From Rhizobium sp. R711 (GTDB lineage: Bacteria; Pseudomonadota; Alphaproteobacteria; Rhizobiales; Rhizobiaceae): DNA of 64,000 bases. Made by a program: the position numbers and the translations under genes. The notes beneath the pieces are model-generated. The model was not told the DNA's origin. It searched no databases and was given only the letters and a program-made list of their open reading frames with translations. Location of the stretch: contig NZ_LOKZ01000001.1 in NCBI RefSeq assembly GCF_002211365.1, forward strand, positions 744,001-808,000, written 5' to 3'. Of the stretch, positions 36,807-45,890 are shown one piece after another; position 1 is the first letter of the stretch, and each line of letters begins with the position of its first letter.

Positions 36807-37277
36807 ATGTCTATTTTGGCTAATGATAATGTTATCGACGATGTCGATCGGCGAATATTGGAAGCACTGGCCGAGAATGCGCGCATCTCGTTGAAGGAGC
36901 TGGCGCAGGCTGGCGGGCTGTCTTCGCCCAGCGCCGCCGAACGCCTCCGTCGCCTGGAAGAGCGCGGGATCATCGCCGGTTTCACCATCGATATCGACGC
37001 CACGGCACTCGGATATCCGCTACAGGCGATCGTGCGGGTTCGGCCGCTGCCGGGGCAGCTGCATGTCGTTCAACGGATCATCCAGGACACGCCTCAGTTC
37101 GTCGAGTGCGACAAGGTCACGGGCGACGATTGCTTCATTGCCCGGCTTGTCGTTTGCTCGATGGCGGAGCTCGACACGATCCTCGATAAGGTGGCGGAGA
37201 AGGCCGAAACAAGCACCTCGATGGTCAAGGCATCGCCGGTCAAGCGTCGTCTGCCACCGCTCTCACGGCAGCAATAA
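36807..37277 (+). CDS. Lrp/AsnC-family transcriptional regulator
   Basis: The 156-residue protein has the AsnC helix-turn-helix (DVDRRILEALAENARISLKE, then GGLSSPSAAERLRRLEERGI) and a C-terminal ligand-binding alpha/beta domain (AIVRVRPLPGQLHVVQRIIQ, TGDDCFIARLVV). Such regulators bind amino acids and often control an adjacent exporter. It is divergent from the EamA transporter and ends directly before the convergent GNAT gene. Confidence 0.9.
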   Translation: MSILANDNVIDDVDRRILEALAENARISLKELAQAGGLSSPSAAERLRRLEERGIIAGFTIDIDATALGYPLQAIVRVRPLPGQLHVVQRIIQDTPQFVECDKVTGDDCFIARLVVCSMAELDTILDKVAEKAETSTSMVKASPVKRRLPPLSRQQ

Positions 37278-38180
37278 TCAAAAATCGGCCATCGGGGAGA
37301 GCATGGCCGGTCGATCGAATGCGATGGCCCGGGGCGCACGGATCATGAGATGCGTGTAGCTTTCGAGGGGTTGTGCCTGCCCACTCCACCCGAGCTTGTC
37401 AGGGCAAAACAGCACATCGACGACTCCCGCGTCGATATCGAGCGCTGCGATGATTGTGGCAAGCGAAGGGATATCGGCGCCGACGACGTCGAGCAGCCTG
37501 AAATGTCCCGGCGCTTCCATCTTCCACGCAACTGCCGCCTGTTCCCGTCTCAGCCAACTGATCCTGACGCCGGGATCGAGCTGCGTGTTGATCAGAAACA
37601 TCGCGGCGCTCTCACGCACGGCGAGCACGTCCGAGACTGGTTCACGTGTCTTCAGGGCGGCCCGCAATAGTTCGAGATCTGTCTTAGTGAGCGGATCGAG
37701 ATGTCGGGCCGGCAGCTGCGCCTTCGACGCAACCGGCGCGTTGCCGGAATAAGCATGCAGCGAAAGCGAGCGGAATCCGTAAGGTTCATATAGCGCCGGT
37801 TTATCCGTGTAGAGGACGATCGCTTCGAAGCCTTTCTCCTCGCACCAGGCGAGCGCCTTTTGGGTCAGGTCGCGATAGAGGCCAAGTCCGCGCCAGGGCG
37901 GCCGAACCGCACCGGATTGGAATGCGGCGGCATTCACCGTGCGGCCGTTGATGACAAGCGGCATGGCGAAGGCCGAAAGATTGGCAGCAAGCCGGCCATC
38001 AGCGGCAAACCAGCCGAATGGCATGCTGCTCGGGTCGGGCCTGCCCATTTGCTGCAGAGGGCCGATGTCGATGTCGAACGTGTCTTTCAGGAGATCGACC
38101 AGCGCCTGCCAGGCCTTGAGATCGTCGAAATAATCGCGACGGAAGGTTAGGCCGGAATGATCGATGTCCTTGGAGCTCAT
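37278..38180 (-). CDS. GNAT-family N-acetyltransferase
   Basis: The 300-residue protein has an N-terminal GNAT domain: [20 protein letters not shown] is the acetyl-CoA loop, similar to the usual V/I-x-P-x-x-R/Q-G-x-G/A, and [19 protein letters not shown] is the helix4-strand5 end. A C-terminal region of about 130 residues follows ([15 protein letters not shown]...), as in larger Eis-like and related GNAT proteins. The substrate is unknown. The start overlaps the dut stop by four bases (ATGA), so the two are co-translated. Confidence 0.82.
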   Translation of the reverse strand: MSSKDIDHSGLTFRRDYFDDLKAWQALVDLLKDTFDIDIGPLQQMGRPDPSSMPFGWFAADGRLAANLSAFAMPLVINGRTVNAAAFQSGAVRPPWRGLGLYRDLTQKALAWCEEKGFEAIVLYTDKPALYEPYGFRSLSLHAYSGNAPVASKAQLPARHLDPLTKTDLELLRAALKTREPVSDVLAVRESAAMFLINTQLDPGVRISWLRREQAAVAWKMEAPGHFRLLDVVGADIPSLATIIAALDIDAGVVDVLFCPDKLGWSGQAQPLESYTHLMIRAPRAIAFDRPAMLSPMADF

Positions 38181-38647
38181 ACTCCGGTTGATCCGAAGCC
38201 GCCTGCGCCGCGTGCGGTGGCGCTCGCCTCGGAAATCTCTGAGATATGTGCCTGGATCGCCGGGGCAATCACCATTTGCGCGATGCGCATGCCTCTGGTG
38301 ATCTCGAACGGCCCCTCGCCGAGATTGACCAGTAGAACCTTGACTTCGCCGCGGTAGTCGCTGTCGATTGTTCCGGGTGTGTTGAGACAGGTGATGCCGT
38401 GCTTGAAGGCCAGCCCGGAGCGCGGACGCACCTGGCCTTCGTATCCCTCGGGAATTTCGAAGATAAAGCCAGTTGGCACTAGCGCGCGCTTTCCGGCCTC
38501 GATGATCATCGGCGCACCTGCGTCAACGGCGGCGCGCAGGTCCATGCCGGCCGCCCCCCTGCTTTCGTAGGCGGGGAGATCGAGATCCTGGCCGTTGGCG
38601 AGGCGGATGATGTTGAGCGTCGGGCGCGTATCGGTATTGATTGTCAT
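38177..38647 (-). CDS. dut: dUTP diphosphatase
   Basis: The 156-residue trimeric enzyme hydrolyses dUTP to dUMP and pyrophosphate, keeping uracil out of DNA. All five motifs are present: [39 protein letters not shown] (with the catalytic Asp and the uracil-site), [11 protein letters not shown], and the C-terminal ATP-loop-like [11 protein letters not shown]. Length is normal. It is the first gene of a pair with the GNAT gene. Confidence 0.97.
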   Translation of the reverse strand: MTINTDTRPTLNIIRLANGQDLDLPAYESRGAAGMDLRAAVDAGAPMIIEAGKRALVPTGFIFEIPEGYEGQVRPRSGLAFKHGITCLNTPGTIDSDYRGEVKVLLVNLGEGPFEITRGMRIAQMVIAPAIQAHISEISEASATARGAGGFGSTGV

Positions 38648-38737
38648 GGGGCATTAGTTTGCGTCCGAAGCGCCAAGGTCAATTGCAATGCCGGGCTTTA
38701 ATCGCTAGATACGCCGCAATTCCACAGGATTCACATC

Positions 38738-40321
38738 ATGGCTGAAAGTCTCGCCGAGGCGGTCTCCCGCCGCCGCACATTCGCTATTATCGCGCACCCG
38801 GACGCGGGTAAGACCACGCTGACCGAAAAGCTGCTGCTGTTCGGCGGCGCCATTCAGCTTGCCGGCGAAGTCAAGGCAAAGAAGGATCGCATGCAGACGC
38901 GCTCCGACTGGATGAAGATCGAGCGCGAGCGCGGCATCTCAGTCGTCACCTCGGTGATGACGTTCGAATACAACGACAACGTTTTCAACATCCTCGACAC
39001 GCCCGGCCACGAGGACTTCGCGGATGACACCTACCGCACGCTGACGGCCGTCGATGCTGCGGTCATGGTGATCGACGCCGCCAAGGGTATCGAGCCGCGG
39101 ACGCTGAAGCTGTTCGAGGTCTGCCGTATGCGCGACATTCCGATCATCACCTTCATTAACAAGATGGACCGTGAAAGCCGCGATCCTTTCGAAATCCTGG
39201 ATGAGGTCGAGGAAAAGCTGGCGCTCGATTGCGCGCCGGTCACCTGGCCGATCGGTCGCTCGAAGACCTTCTGCGGCACCTATCATCTGGCGAACAACGA
39301 GGTGCGCGCCTCCGACACGCAGGAGATCATGACCAAGGTCACCGATCCCGAGATGGTGTCCCACCGCCTGCCGGAAAACGAGCGCGACGCCTTCGTCGAG
39401 GAGACGACGCTGGCGATCGAGGCCTGTAAACCCTTCGACAAGAAGGCCTTCCTGGAAGGCCATTTGACGCCCGTTTTCTTCGGCTCGGCGCTGCGCAATT
39501 TCGGCGTTCGCGACCTTATCGATGCGCTCGGCGAGTTCGCCCCGCCACCACGCGATCAGGTCGCCGACATCCGCACCGTGCAGGCAACCGACAACAAGAT
39601 GACCGCCTTCGTCTTCAAGATCCAGGCGAACATGGACCCGAACCATCGCGACCGTATCGCCTTTGCCCGCATCTGCTCCGGCAAGCTCGAGCGCGGCATG
39701 AAGGCGAGGCTGTCGCGCACCGGCAAGCAGCTTGGCCTCACCGCGCCGCAGTTCTTCTTCGCCTCGCAGCGTCAGCTTGCCGACACGGCCTATGCCGGCG
39801 ATGTCGTCGGCATTCCCAATCACGGCACACTGCGCATCGGCGATACGCTGACGGAAGGCGAGTCGTTGGTGTTCCAGGGTGTGCCGAACTTCTCGCCCGA
39901 AATCCTGCGCCGCGTGCGCCTTGAAGACGCCATGAAGGCGAAGAAGCTCAAGGAAGCGCTGCAGCAGATGGCGGAAGAAGGCGTCGTTCAGCTGTTCCAG
40001 CCGGAGGATGGTTCGCCGGCTATCGTTGGCGTTGTCGGCGCGCTGCAGCTCGATGTTCTCAAGGAACGCCTGATGGCCGAATACGGCCTGCCGGTCTCCT
40101 TTGAAATGTCGCGCTTCTCCGTCTGCCGCTGGATTTCCGCCGATCAGCCTGCTGAGCTCGACAAATTCGTGACCGCCCGTCGCGGCGATATCGCGCGGGA
40201 CCTCGACAACGACCCGGTATTCCTGGCGCAGGACAGCTTCTCGCTTCGCTATGAAGCCGAGCGCTATCCGGCGATCAAGATGGCCGCCCTCAAGGAATAT
40301 CACGCCATCAAGGCGGCGTGA
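38738..40321 (+). CDS. prfC: Peptide chain release factor 3
   Basis: The 527-residue translational GTPase removes RF1/RF2 from the ribosome after termination. G motifs are intact: [16 protein letters not shown] (P-loop), [11 protein letters not shown] (switch), [13 protein letters not shown], and [10 protein letters not shown]. Length matches RF3. The downstream RF3 C-terminal domain reads [20 protein letters not shown]. It stands alone, 50 bases before trmO. Confidence 0.96.
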   Translation: MAESLAEAVSRRRTFAIIAHPDAGKTTLTEKLLLFGGAIQLAGEVKAKKDRMQTRSDWMKIERERGISVVTSVMTFEYNDNVFNILDTPGHEDFADDTYRTLTAVDAAVMVIDAAKGIEPRTLKLFEVCRMRDIPIITFINKMDRESRDPFEILDEVEEKLALDCAPVTWPIGRSKTFCGTYHLANNEVRASDTQEIMTKVTDPEMVSHRLPENERDAFVEETTLAIEACKPFDKKAFLEGHLTPVFFGSALRNFGVRDLIDALGEFAPPPRDQVADIRTVQATDNKMTAFVFKIQANMDPNHRDRIAFARICSGKLERGMKARLSRTGKQLGLTAPQFFFASQRQLADTAYAGDVVGIPNHGTLRIGDTLTEGESLVFQGVPNFSPEILRRVRLEDAMKAKKLKEALQQMAEEGVVQLFQPEDGSPAIVGVVGALQLDVLKERLMAEYGLPVSFEMSRFSVCRWISADQPAELDKFVTARRGDIARDLDNDPVFLAQDSFSLRYEAERYPAIKMAALKEYHAIKAA

Positions 40322-40370
40322 TATTGGATCGGATATAGCGATCTGCCATGATGCCCTTTTGGAGCGTTTC

Positions 40371-40892
40371 ATGGTTCGAGAGAATGAAATCAGAGAAAAC
40401 GAAGTCGCCGTCGAACTGCCGCCGGCGACCGATGCCGGTCTGGTGTTCATCGGGCGTATTCTGACGCCCTGGACCTCGCGCAGGGAGACGCCGCGCCAGG
40501 GACGGCACGACGGTCCGCTCTGCAGGATCGAGATTTTCGAACCGTGGAAGCAGGCCCTCCAAGGTGTGGAGGCCTTCGAGCGGCTGGAAGTGCTCTATTG
40601 GCTGGATCGATCGCGGCGCGACCTCGTTCTGCAAAGCCCGGCCAACAGCGGGAAGGTGCATGGCACCTTTTCTCTCCGCTCACCGGTGCGGCCAAATCCG
40701 ATCGGTACCTCGATCGTCAAGCTGGAAGGGGTCGAAGGTGGCGTCTTGCTGGTTCGCGGATTGGATTGCCTTGACGGTACGCCGCTTCTCGATCTGAAGC
40801 CGGACCGTACGCTGTTCAAGCCGATAGCGCCGCCGCAGCCCGGAGATTTCCAGACCGGCGACGACGCGGTGCATTATTGCAAGAAAGCCTGA
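40371..40892 (+). CDS. trmO: tRNA (N6-threonylcarbamoyladenosine37-N6)-methyltransferase TrmO (TsaA-like)
   Basis: The 173-residue protein belongs to the TsaA/TrmO family, which methylates the N6 of t6A at tRNA position 37 with SAM. Family motifs are [20 protein letters not shown], then [28 protein letters not shown] and [15 protein letters not shown]. The ATG is the internal start at 40371, because longer frames run into prfC. The gene is 50 bases downstream of prfC and may share its transcript. Confidence 0.85.
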   Translation: MVRENEIRENEVAVELPPATDAGLVFIGRILTPWTSRRETPRQGRHDGPLCRIEIFEPWKQALQGVEAFERLEVLYWLDRSRRDLVLQSPANSGKVHGTFSLRSPVRPNPIGTSIVKLEGVEGGVLLVRGLDCLDGTPLLDLKPDRTLFKPIAPPQPGDFQTGDDAVHYCKKA

Positions 40893-40954
40893 CGATCAGT
40901 CGACGGCGATCATGACATTCGGGCACTGTCGCAGCTGGAGCCTCCGCCGCAATC

Positions 40955-42469
40955 TCACTCGCCACGCGGATAGCGCTGGCCTTCCTCCAGCACGTTCAGG
41001 TCCATGTGATTGCGCATGTAGCGCTCGGAAGCCCGCTGCAGCGGCTGATAATCCCAGGGATAGTAAGCGCCGTTCCGCAGCGCCTCGTAGACCACCCAGC
41101 GGCGGGCCTGGCTTTCGCGCACGGCGGCATCGAAATTCTGCAAGTTCCAGCGTCTCTTGGCCTGGGCCGTGAGCCCCGCGAGAACATCGGCATATCCCGC
41201 ATCGCATGCGAGGTTGTTCAATTCTCTTGGGTCGGCCTCGAGATCGAACAGCATCGGCGGGTCTTTGTCGCAGAGCGTCAGCTTGAAGCGACCGTCCCGC
41301 AGACAGACGAGCGGGGCTTCCGACCCCTCGGCGGCATATTCCATCGGCACCGGACCACGACCGCCGGTGCCAGTTGCGAGTGGCGTCAGGTCCTCGCCAT
41401 CCGTCCACGGAGCCAGCTTGGCAATGTCGATACCCGCCAGCGCCGCGAGCGTCGGCGTCACGTCGAGCGTCGAGACCGGCTGCTGTATGAAAGCCGGTGC
41501 CCAGCCCGGCGCCGCGATCGTCAGCGGCACCCGCGACGAACCATCGAAGAAGCACATCTTGAACCAGAGGCCACGGTCGCCGAGCATGTCGCCGTGGTCG
41601 GAAACGAAAAGCACGATCGTATTGTCCGCCATCCGCCCGCGATCGAGGACATTGAGGATTTCGCCGATCTTGTCGTCGATGTAGGAAATATTGGCGAAGT
41701 AGCCCTGGCGTGCGCGCCGGATCTGCTTCGGCGTGATGTCGAACGCATCATAGTCGCAGGCCTTCAACAGGCGCTGGGAGTGCGGATCCTGCTGGTCGAA
41801 AGGAATAGCATCGACATCAGGATCGAGAGCAGGGGAATTCTCGTACAAGTCCCAATATTTGCGGCGCGCGACATAGGGATCGTGCGGGTGAGTGAAGCTC
41901 ACCGTCAGGCACCAGGGGCGTTCGTCGTGACGGCGCGACAGGTCGTAAAGCTTGCGGGTCGCGTTGTAGGCGACCTCGTCGTCATACTCCATCTGGTTGG
42001 TGATTTCGGCAACACCGGCACCCGTGACCGAGCCGAGATTGTGGTACCACCAGTCGATGCGCTCGCCGGGCTTGGTGTAGTCGGGCGTCCAGCCGAAATC
42101 GGCGGGGTAGATATCGGTGGTCAGGCGTTCCTCAAAGCCATGCAACTGGTCCGGGCCGACGAAATGCATCTTTCCCGACAGGGCCGTGTGATAACCCGCC
42201 GCGCGCAAATGATGCGCGAATGTCGGGATATCGGATGCGAATTCGGCGGCGTTGTCATAAACGCGAGTCCGGCTCGGCAGCTGCCCCGACATGAAGGATG
42301 CACGAGCCGGCGCGCAAAGCGGACTTGCCGTATAGGTGTTGGCAAAGCGTACCGAGCGCTCCGCCAAGGCTTTCAGATGCGGCGCATGAAGGAAATCGGC
42401 CGGTCCGTCGGGAAACAACGTGCCATTGAACTGATCGACCATCAGAATGAGAATATTCGGGCGCGCCAT
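40955..42469 (-). CDS. betC: Choline-sulfatase (alkaline-phosphatase superfamily)
   Basis: The 504-residue sulfatase hydrolyses choline-O-sulfate to choline, feeding glycine betaine synthesis. The formylglycine-cysteine motif is SPLCAPARASFMSG, close to the C-x-P-x-R consensus, and ILILMVDQFN supplies metal ligands at the N-terminus. A choline sulfatase C-terminal region ends the protein. Length is near the 512 residues of Sinorhizobium BetC. The divergent LysR gene is the usual partner; no betAB lies in this window. Confidence 0.88.
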   Translation of the reverse strand: MARPNILILMVDQFNGTLFPDGPADFLHAPHLKALAERSVRFANTYTASPLCAPARASFMSGQLPSRTRVYDNAAEFASDIPTFAHHLRAAGYHTALSGKMHFVGPDQLHGFEERLTTDIYPADFGWTPDYTKPGERIDWWYHNLGSVTGAGVAEITNQMEYDDEVAYNATRKLYDLSRRHDERPWCLTVSFTHPHDPYVARRKYWDLYENSPALDPDVDAIPFDQQDPHSQRLLKACDYDAFDITPKQIRRARQGYFANISYIDDKIGEILNVLDRGRMADNTIVLFVSDHGDMLGDRGLWFKMCFFDGSSRVPLTIAAPGWAPAFIQQPVSTLDVTPTLAALAGIDIAKLAPWTDGEDLTPLATGTGGRGPVPMEYAAEGSEAPLVCLRDGRFKLTLCDKDPPMLFDLEADPRELNNLACDAGYADVLAGLTAQAKRRWNLQNFDAAVRESQARRWVVYEALRNGAYYPWDYQPLQRASERYMRNHMDLNVLEEGQRYPRGE

Positions 42470-42601
42470 GCATGTCGTCCTTGGGTTCGGGATCGGGAAC
42501 TTAGCCGCGTCTGCGGAGCCATGCCAGTCCGCCTCGACCGGAAGGCGCGACAGGAATCTCGGCCTCATCTCGCATATGCCATTTGATTGCTTTATTGATT
42601 A

Positions 42602-42611
42602 TCGATATCGA
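42602..42611. promoter_or_regulatory. Palindrome between betC and its LysR regulator
   Basis: TCGATATCGA is a perfect 10 bp palindrome about 50 bases upstream of the LysR start, in an AT-rich 190-base divergent region. LysR proteins bind T-N11-A-type dyads, so it is only a candidate site. Confidence 0.35.
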
Positions 42612-42659
42612 ATGACCTGTGAAGCTGGCATTTTTTGATATCCCCTCTAAGGATTTTTT

Positions 42660-43562
42660 ATGGAAAGCCGCCGCGTCGAGCTTGGTTGGATGCGCTTATT
42701 CGCTGAAATCGGAAAGGCCGGTAGTCTGTCGGCCGCGGCAGGCGTTCTCGGCCTGACGCAGCCTGCCGTCAGCTATCAGATCCGCCGACTGGAGGAACAA
42801 CTTGGCGTCAGTCTGCTGAAACGACAGCATCGCGGCGTTGAGTTGACGCCGGAAGGCCAGCGCCTGCTCGATGTTGTGGCAAGAAGCGTCAGCGAAATCG
42901 ACGAGCTGGCGCGGCGCTTCCGTAGTGAAGCGGACAGGCCAACGATACGACTGCGCACGGACTTTGCGTTTTCTTCGCTCTGGCTGATCCCACGGATGCA
43001 CGCGTTTCGCACGCTTTACCCGGATGTCGACATTCAGATTGTCGCGACACAACGAACGGAGAAAGGTCGTTCTAACGACGGCGATGTTGCCGTGGTTTTT
43101 GGTCGGCGATCGGAGTTCGATCGCGGCGCGGTTCTGCTCTTGCCGGAAAAGGTCGCGCCGGTCTGCACCCAAGGCTTCCTTGATCGCTACGGCCTCCTCT
43201 CAACGCCTGATGACCTTGCGCGGGCGCGTTTGATACATCTCGACACCGAGGAACCGTCGCCCTGGTTCGACTGGCGGCACTATCTAGCGGAGCTCGGTGT
43301 CCGTCGCGATAGTCAGGCGGGGCAGGGGGACCTAAGCTTCAACACCTACTCGCTGGTGGTGCAGGCGGCGATTGGCGAACAGGGCGTCGCCATTGGATGG
43401 ATGGGGCTCGTCGACTCGCTGCTCGCGACCGGCATGCTGAAGACCGCTGGTCCCGCACTGGAAGCGCCCGATCGGGGCTATTGGCTACTCCCACCACGCG
43501 CGCGCGACGCCCAGAGTGATCTGCTTGCGAAGTGGCTGATGGCAGAGGCCGGCATCGCGTGA
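42660..43562 (+). CDS. LysR-family regulator of choline sulfate use (BetR-like)
   Basis: The 300-residue protein has a LysR DNA-binding domain (MRLFAEIGKAGSLSAAAGVL, then LTQPAVSYQIRRLEEQLGVS) and a periplasmic-binding-protein-like ligand domain. The divergent position next to betC matches the choline-sulfate transcription factor of rhizobia. It probably activates betC when choline sulfate or its products are present. Start with ATG at 42660 behind AGGA at 42650-42653; the next start would lose the first helix. Confidence 0.88.
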   Translation: MESRRVELGWMRLFAEIGKAGSLSAAAGVLGLTQPAVSYQIRRLEEQLGVSLLKRQHRGVELTPEGQRLLDVVARSVSEIDELARRFRSEADRPTIRLRTDFAFSSLWLIPRMHAFRTLYPDVDIQIVATQRTEKGRSNDGDVAVVFGRRSEFDRGAVLLLPEKVAPVCTQGFLDRYGLLSTPDDLARARLIHLDTEEPSPWFDWRHYLAELGVRRDSQAGQGDLSFNTYSLVVQAAIGEQGVAIGWMGLVDSLLATGMLKTAGPALEAPDRGYWLLPPRARDAQSDLLAKWLMAEAGIA

Positions 43563-43574
43563 TGCTGCCCGCCC

Positions 43575-44951
43575 TCAAGCGACGAGGTCATCGAGGAAAT
43601 CTTCGCACCAGCGCGATACGTCGTGCACCAGCAGGTGATCCATCATCCGCTGCCAACGTTCCTGGCGTTCCTCAAGCGGCATATTCAAAGCCCGTGCCAG
43701 CGCGTTGGCTGTTCCCTCGATGTCGTAGGGATTGACCAACAAGGCGCCGTTCTTCAGCTCGCGGGCCGCGCCGGCGAAGCGGGAGAGCACCAGCACGCCG
43801 GGATCCTCGGGGTCCTGGGCAGCGATATATTCCTTTGCAACGAGATTCATGCCGTCACGAAGCGGCGTGACCAATCCGACCTTTGCCAGGCGGTAAAGAC
43901 CGGCGAGGATCGGGCGGCTGACCGAGCGATTGATATAGCGGATCGGTACCCAGTCCACCGTCCCCAGCGCACCGTTCACCCGGCCAGCCTGCTCAGCGAC
44001 GGTGCGTTGCATCTGTTCGTATTCAGGCACTTCCGAGCGGGATTTCGGTGTGATCTGGAGATAGGTCACCTTCCGCTGATGAGCCGGATTATTGAGGATG
44101 AAACGCTCGAAGGCATCGAGGCGCTGCGTGATGCCCTTGGAGTAGTCCAGCCGATCGACGCCGATGATGAGGTCGCGGTCCCTGATGCTCTGCCGCGCCC
44201 TCTGCACCAGATGGTGGCTGCCGGCCTTCTTGGCGAATTCGGCGAATGCGGCCGTCTCGATGCTGATGCCATAGGCCCCCCCCTTGAAAACCTTGTCGTT
44301 TGCCGTGAACCGGCCGTCCCCAATCGCATCGCCCATGTCCTCGCGGCGAAGGCACCCGGCAAAGTTTTCGAGATCATGGTCCGTCTGAAAGCCGACGAGG
44401 TCGTAGGCTGCCAGACCATGCATAATCTCCTCGTGAACCGGCATGGTATAGAGCACATCCGCCGGCGGCCAGGGAATGTGCAGGAAGAAGCCGATGCGGT
44501 TCTTGAAGCCCATTTGCCGTAGTTCGGCGGCCAGCGGGATCAGATGGTAGTCATGCACCCAGATGATGTCGTCCGGCCGCAGCAGCGGCGCCAGTCGATG
44601 CGCGAAGAACCGGTTGACGCGGAAATATCCCGCCATCTCCTTGCGGCCGTATTCCGCAAGATCCAGCCGATAGTGACAGATCGGCCAAAGCACGCGATTG
44701 GCGAAGCCGTAGTAGTATTCCTCGACGTCCTTGCCGGTAAGATCGGTCAGGGCGTAGGTAATCTTGCCCTCTTCCGTCAGGGACAGCGGGCCCGGCTCGT
44801 CGTTTCCGCTCGACTTTCCGGACCAACCCATCCAGATACCGCCCCGTTCCTCGAGTGCCGCCTTCAGCGCCACCGCCAGTCCGCCGGCGGTGGCTGCGCC
44901 CTCCTTTGTCGGGGCTGGCACGCGATTGGAAACAATGACGAGACGGGACAC
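43575..44951 (-). CDS. otsA: Trehalose-6-phosphate synthase
   Basis: The 458-residue glycosyltransferase joins UDP-glucose and glucose-6-phosphate. GT-B/GT20 motifs are MSRLVIVSNRVPAP, WPICHYRLDLAEYGRKEMAG, the WVHDYHLIPLA loop, SRFAGAAREL and NPYDIEGTANALARAL. Trehalose acts as a compatible solute in stress. Overlap-free, the gene follows otsB with 42 bases between, so otsB-otsA is one operon in the order phosphatase, synthase. Confidence 0.95.
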   Translation of the reverse strand: MSRLVIVSNRVPAPTKEGAATAGGLAVALKAALEERGGIWMGWSGKSSGNDEPGPLSLTEEGKITYALTDLTGKDVEEYYYGFANRVLWPICHYRLDLAEYGRKEMAGYFRVNRFFAHRLAPLLRPDDIIWVHDYHLIPLAAELRQMGFKNRIGFFLHIPWPPADVLYTMPVHEEIMHGLAAYDLVGFQTDHDLENFAGCLRREDMGDAIGDGRFTANDKVFKGGAYGISIETAAFAEFAKKAGSHHLVQRARQSIRDRDLIIGVDRLDYSKGITQRLDAFERFILNNPAHQRKVTYLQITPKSRSEVPEYEQMQRTVAEQAGRVNGALGTVDWVPIRYINRSVSRPILAGLYRLAKVGLVTPLRDGMNLVAKEYIAAQDPEDPGVLVLSRFAGAARELKNGALLVNPYDIEGTANALARALNMPLEERQERWQRMMDHLLVHDVSRWCEDFLDDLVA

Positions 44952-44993
44952 AAAAATTCCTTTCCTGGGAGGGGCAGCACGTCGTGCTTGGGA

Positions 44994-45788
44994 TCAAACG
45001 GCGAACTGCGCGATCAGTTCCCGCACCGCCGACGCGGAAGGCAACGTCAGCGTGGCGGCGGTTTCAGACGGCGAGCCGACCCGAACGGAGTGGCCGCCGT
45101 GGCGGTTGGCGACGCGAAACATCGCCTCGTCCGTGACGTCGTCACCTATGGCGATCGGACGCCTGCCGGCAAAGGGCGGCATCGACAGAAACACCTCAAC
45201 GGCGTGACCTTTGTCGGCGCTGGCCGGTCGGATTTCGAGAACCATCTTGCCTCGCTGCAAGGTCCAGTTCGCTCCGGCCCTGGATAGCAGTCGCTCCATG
45301 ATCGGCTCGACCTGCGCCTGCCTCTCCGGCGCCAGACGGTAATGGGCGGCGACGGCCGCTCCCTTGTCTTCCACAAGCACGCCTTCCAGGCCTTCGGTCT
45401 CCTTGCGGAGATCCGTCTTCAGAGCCTCGAATGCGGCTGTTGTCTCGGCCTTGGCGACTTTGCCGTCGGGTCGGCGCAGTTGGGCGCCGTGCAAGCCGGC
45501 GATCGGAAATCGGAATGGCGAGAACAACTCGTCGGCATAGGCGAGTGCCCGTCCTGTAACCAAGGCAAGCGCTCCGCCGAGCCTCTGCGACGCGGCATCG
45601 AGCGCCGTCGGCAACCACGGCGGAACGACGATCGCATCCGGCATGTCGGCGAGGTCGAGCAAGGTCCCATCGATATCCAGAAAGAGAGCGCAATCTAGAA
45701 GGGAGGACGAAAGAGCGCTCAGCAATTCCATCTGCGCTGACGCCGGCTTCGGCACCGTGGCAGGAAATGGCTCACCGGGGTATGACAT
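44994..45788 (-). CDS. otsB: Trehalose-6-phosphate phosphatase
   Basis: The 264-residue HAD-superfamily enzyme dephosphorylates trehalose-6-phosphate. The nucleophile motif is ALFLDIDGTLLDL (D38 and D40), with the later motifs KGHAVEVFLSMPPFAGRRPI and GDDVTDEAMFRVAN. Length is normal (about 265). The start with ATG at 45788 precedes a 10 bp inverted repeat found about 55-77 bases upstream. It heads the otsBA operon. Confidence 0.95.
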   Translation of the reverse strand: MSYPGEPFPATVPKPASAQMELLSALSSSLLDCALFLDIDGTLLDLADMPDAIVVPPWLPTALDAASQRLGGALALVTGRALAYADELFSPFRFPIAGLHGAQLRRPDGKVAKAETTAAFEALKTDLRKETEGLEGVLVEDKGAAVAAHYRLAPERQAQVEPIMERLLSRAGANWTLQRGKMVLEIRPASADKGHAVEVFLSMPPFAGRRPIAIGDDVTDEAMFRVANRHGGHSVRVGSPSETAATLTLPSASAVRELIAQFAV

Positions 45789-45842
45789 GGTGTCTTACCT
45801 ATGTCGGTATCCAGCGAAGGCAACCCGAGTGATCAAATGTTG

Positions 45843-45865
45843 CGAGGAAATCTCAGATTTCCTCG
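45843..45865. repeat. Perfect 10 bp inverted repeat between the S10 peptidase and otsB
   Basis: CGAGGAAATC and GATTTCCTCG pair perfectly around a TCA loop, 26 bases after the peptidase stop and 55 bases before otsB. There is no T run on either strand, so it may be a terminator without poly-U, or an operator. Confidence 0.7.
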
Positions 45866-45890
45866 TGCAATCCCGAAAGCAAGCGCACGT

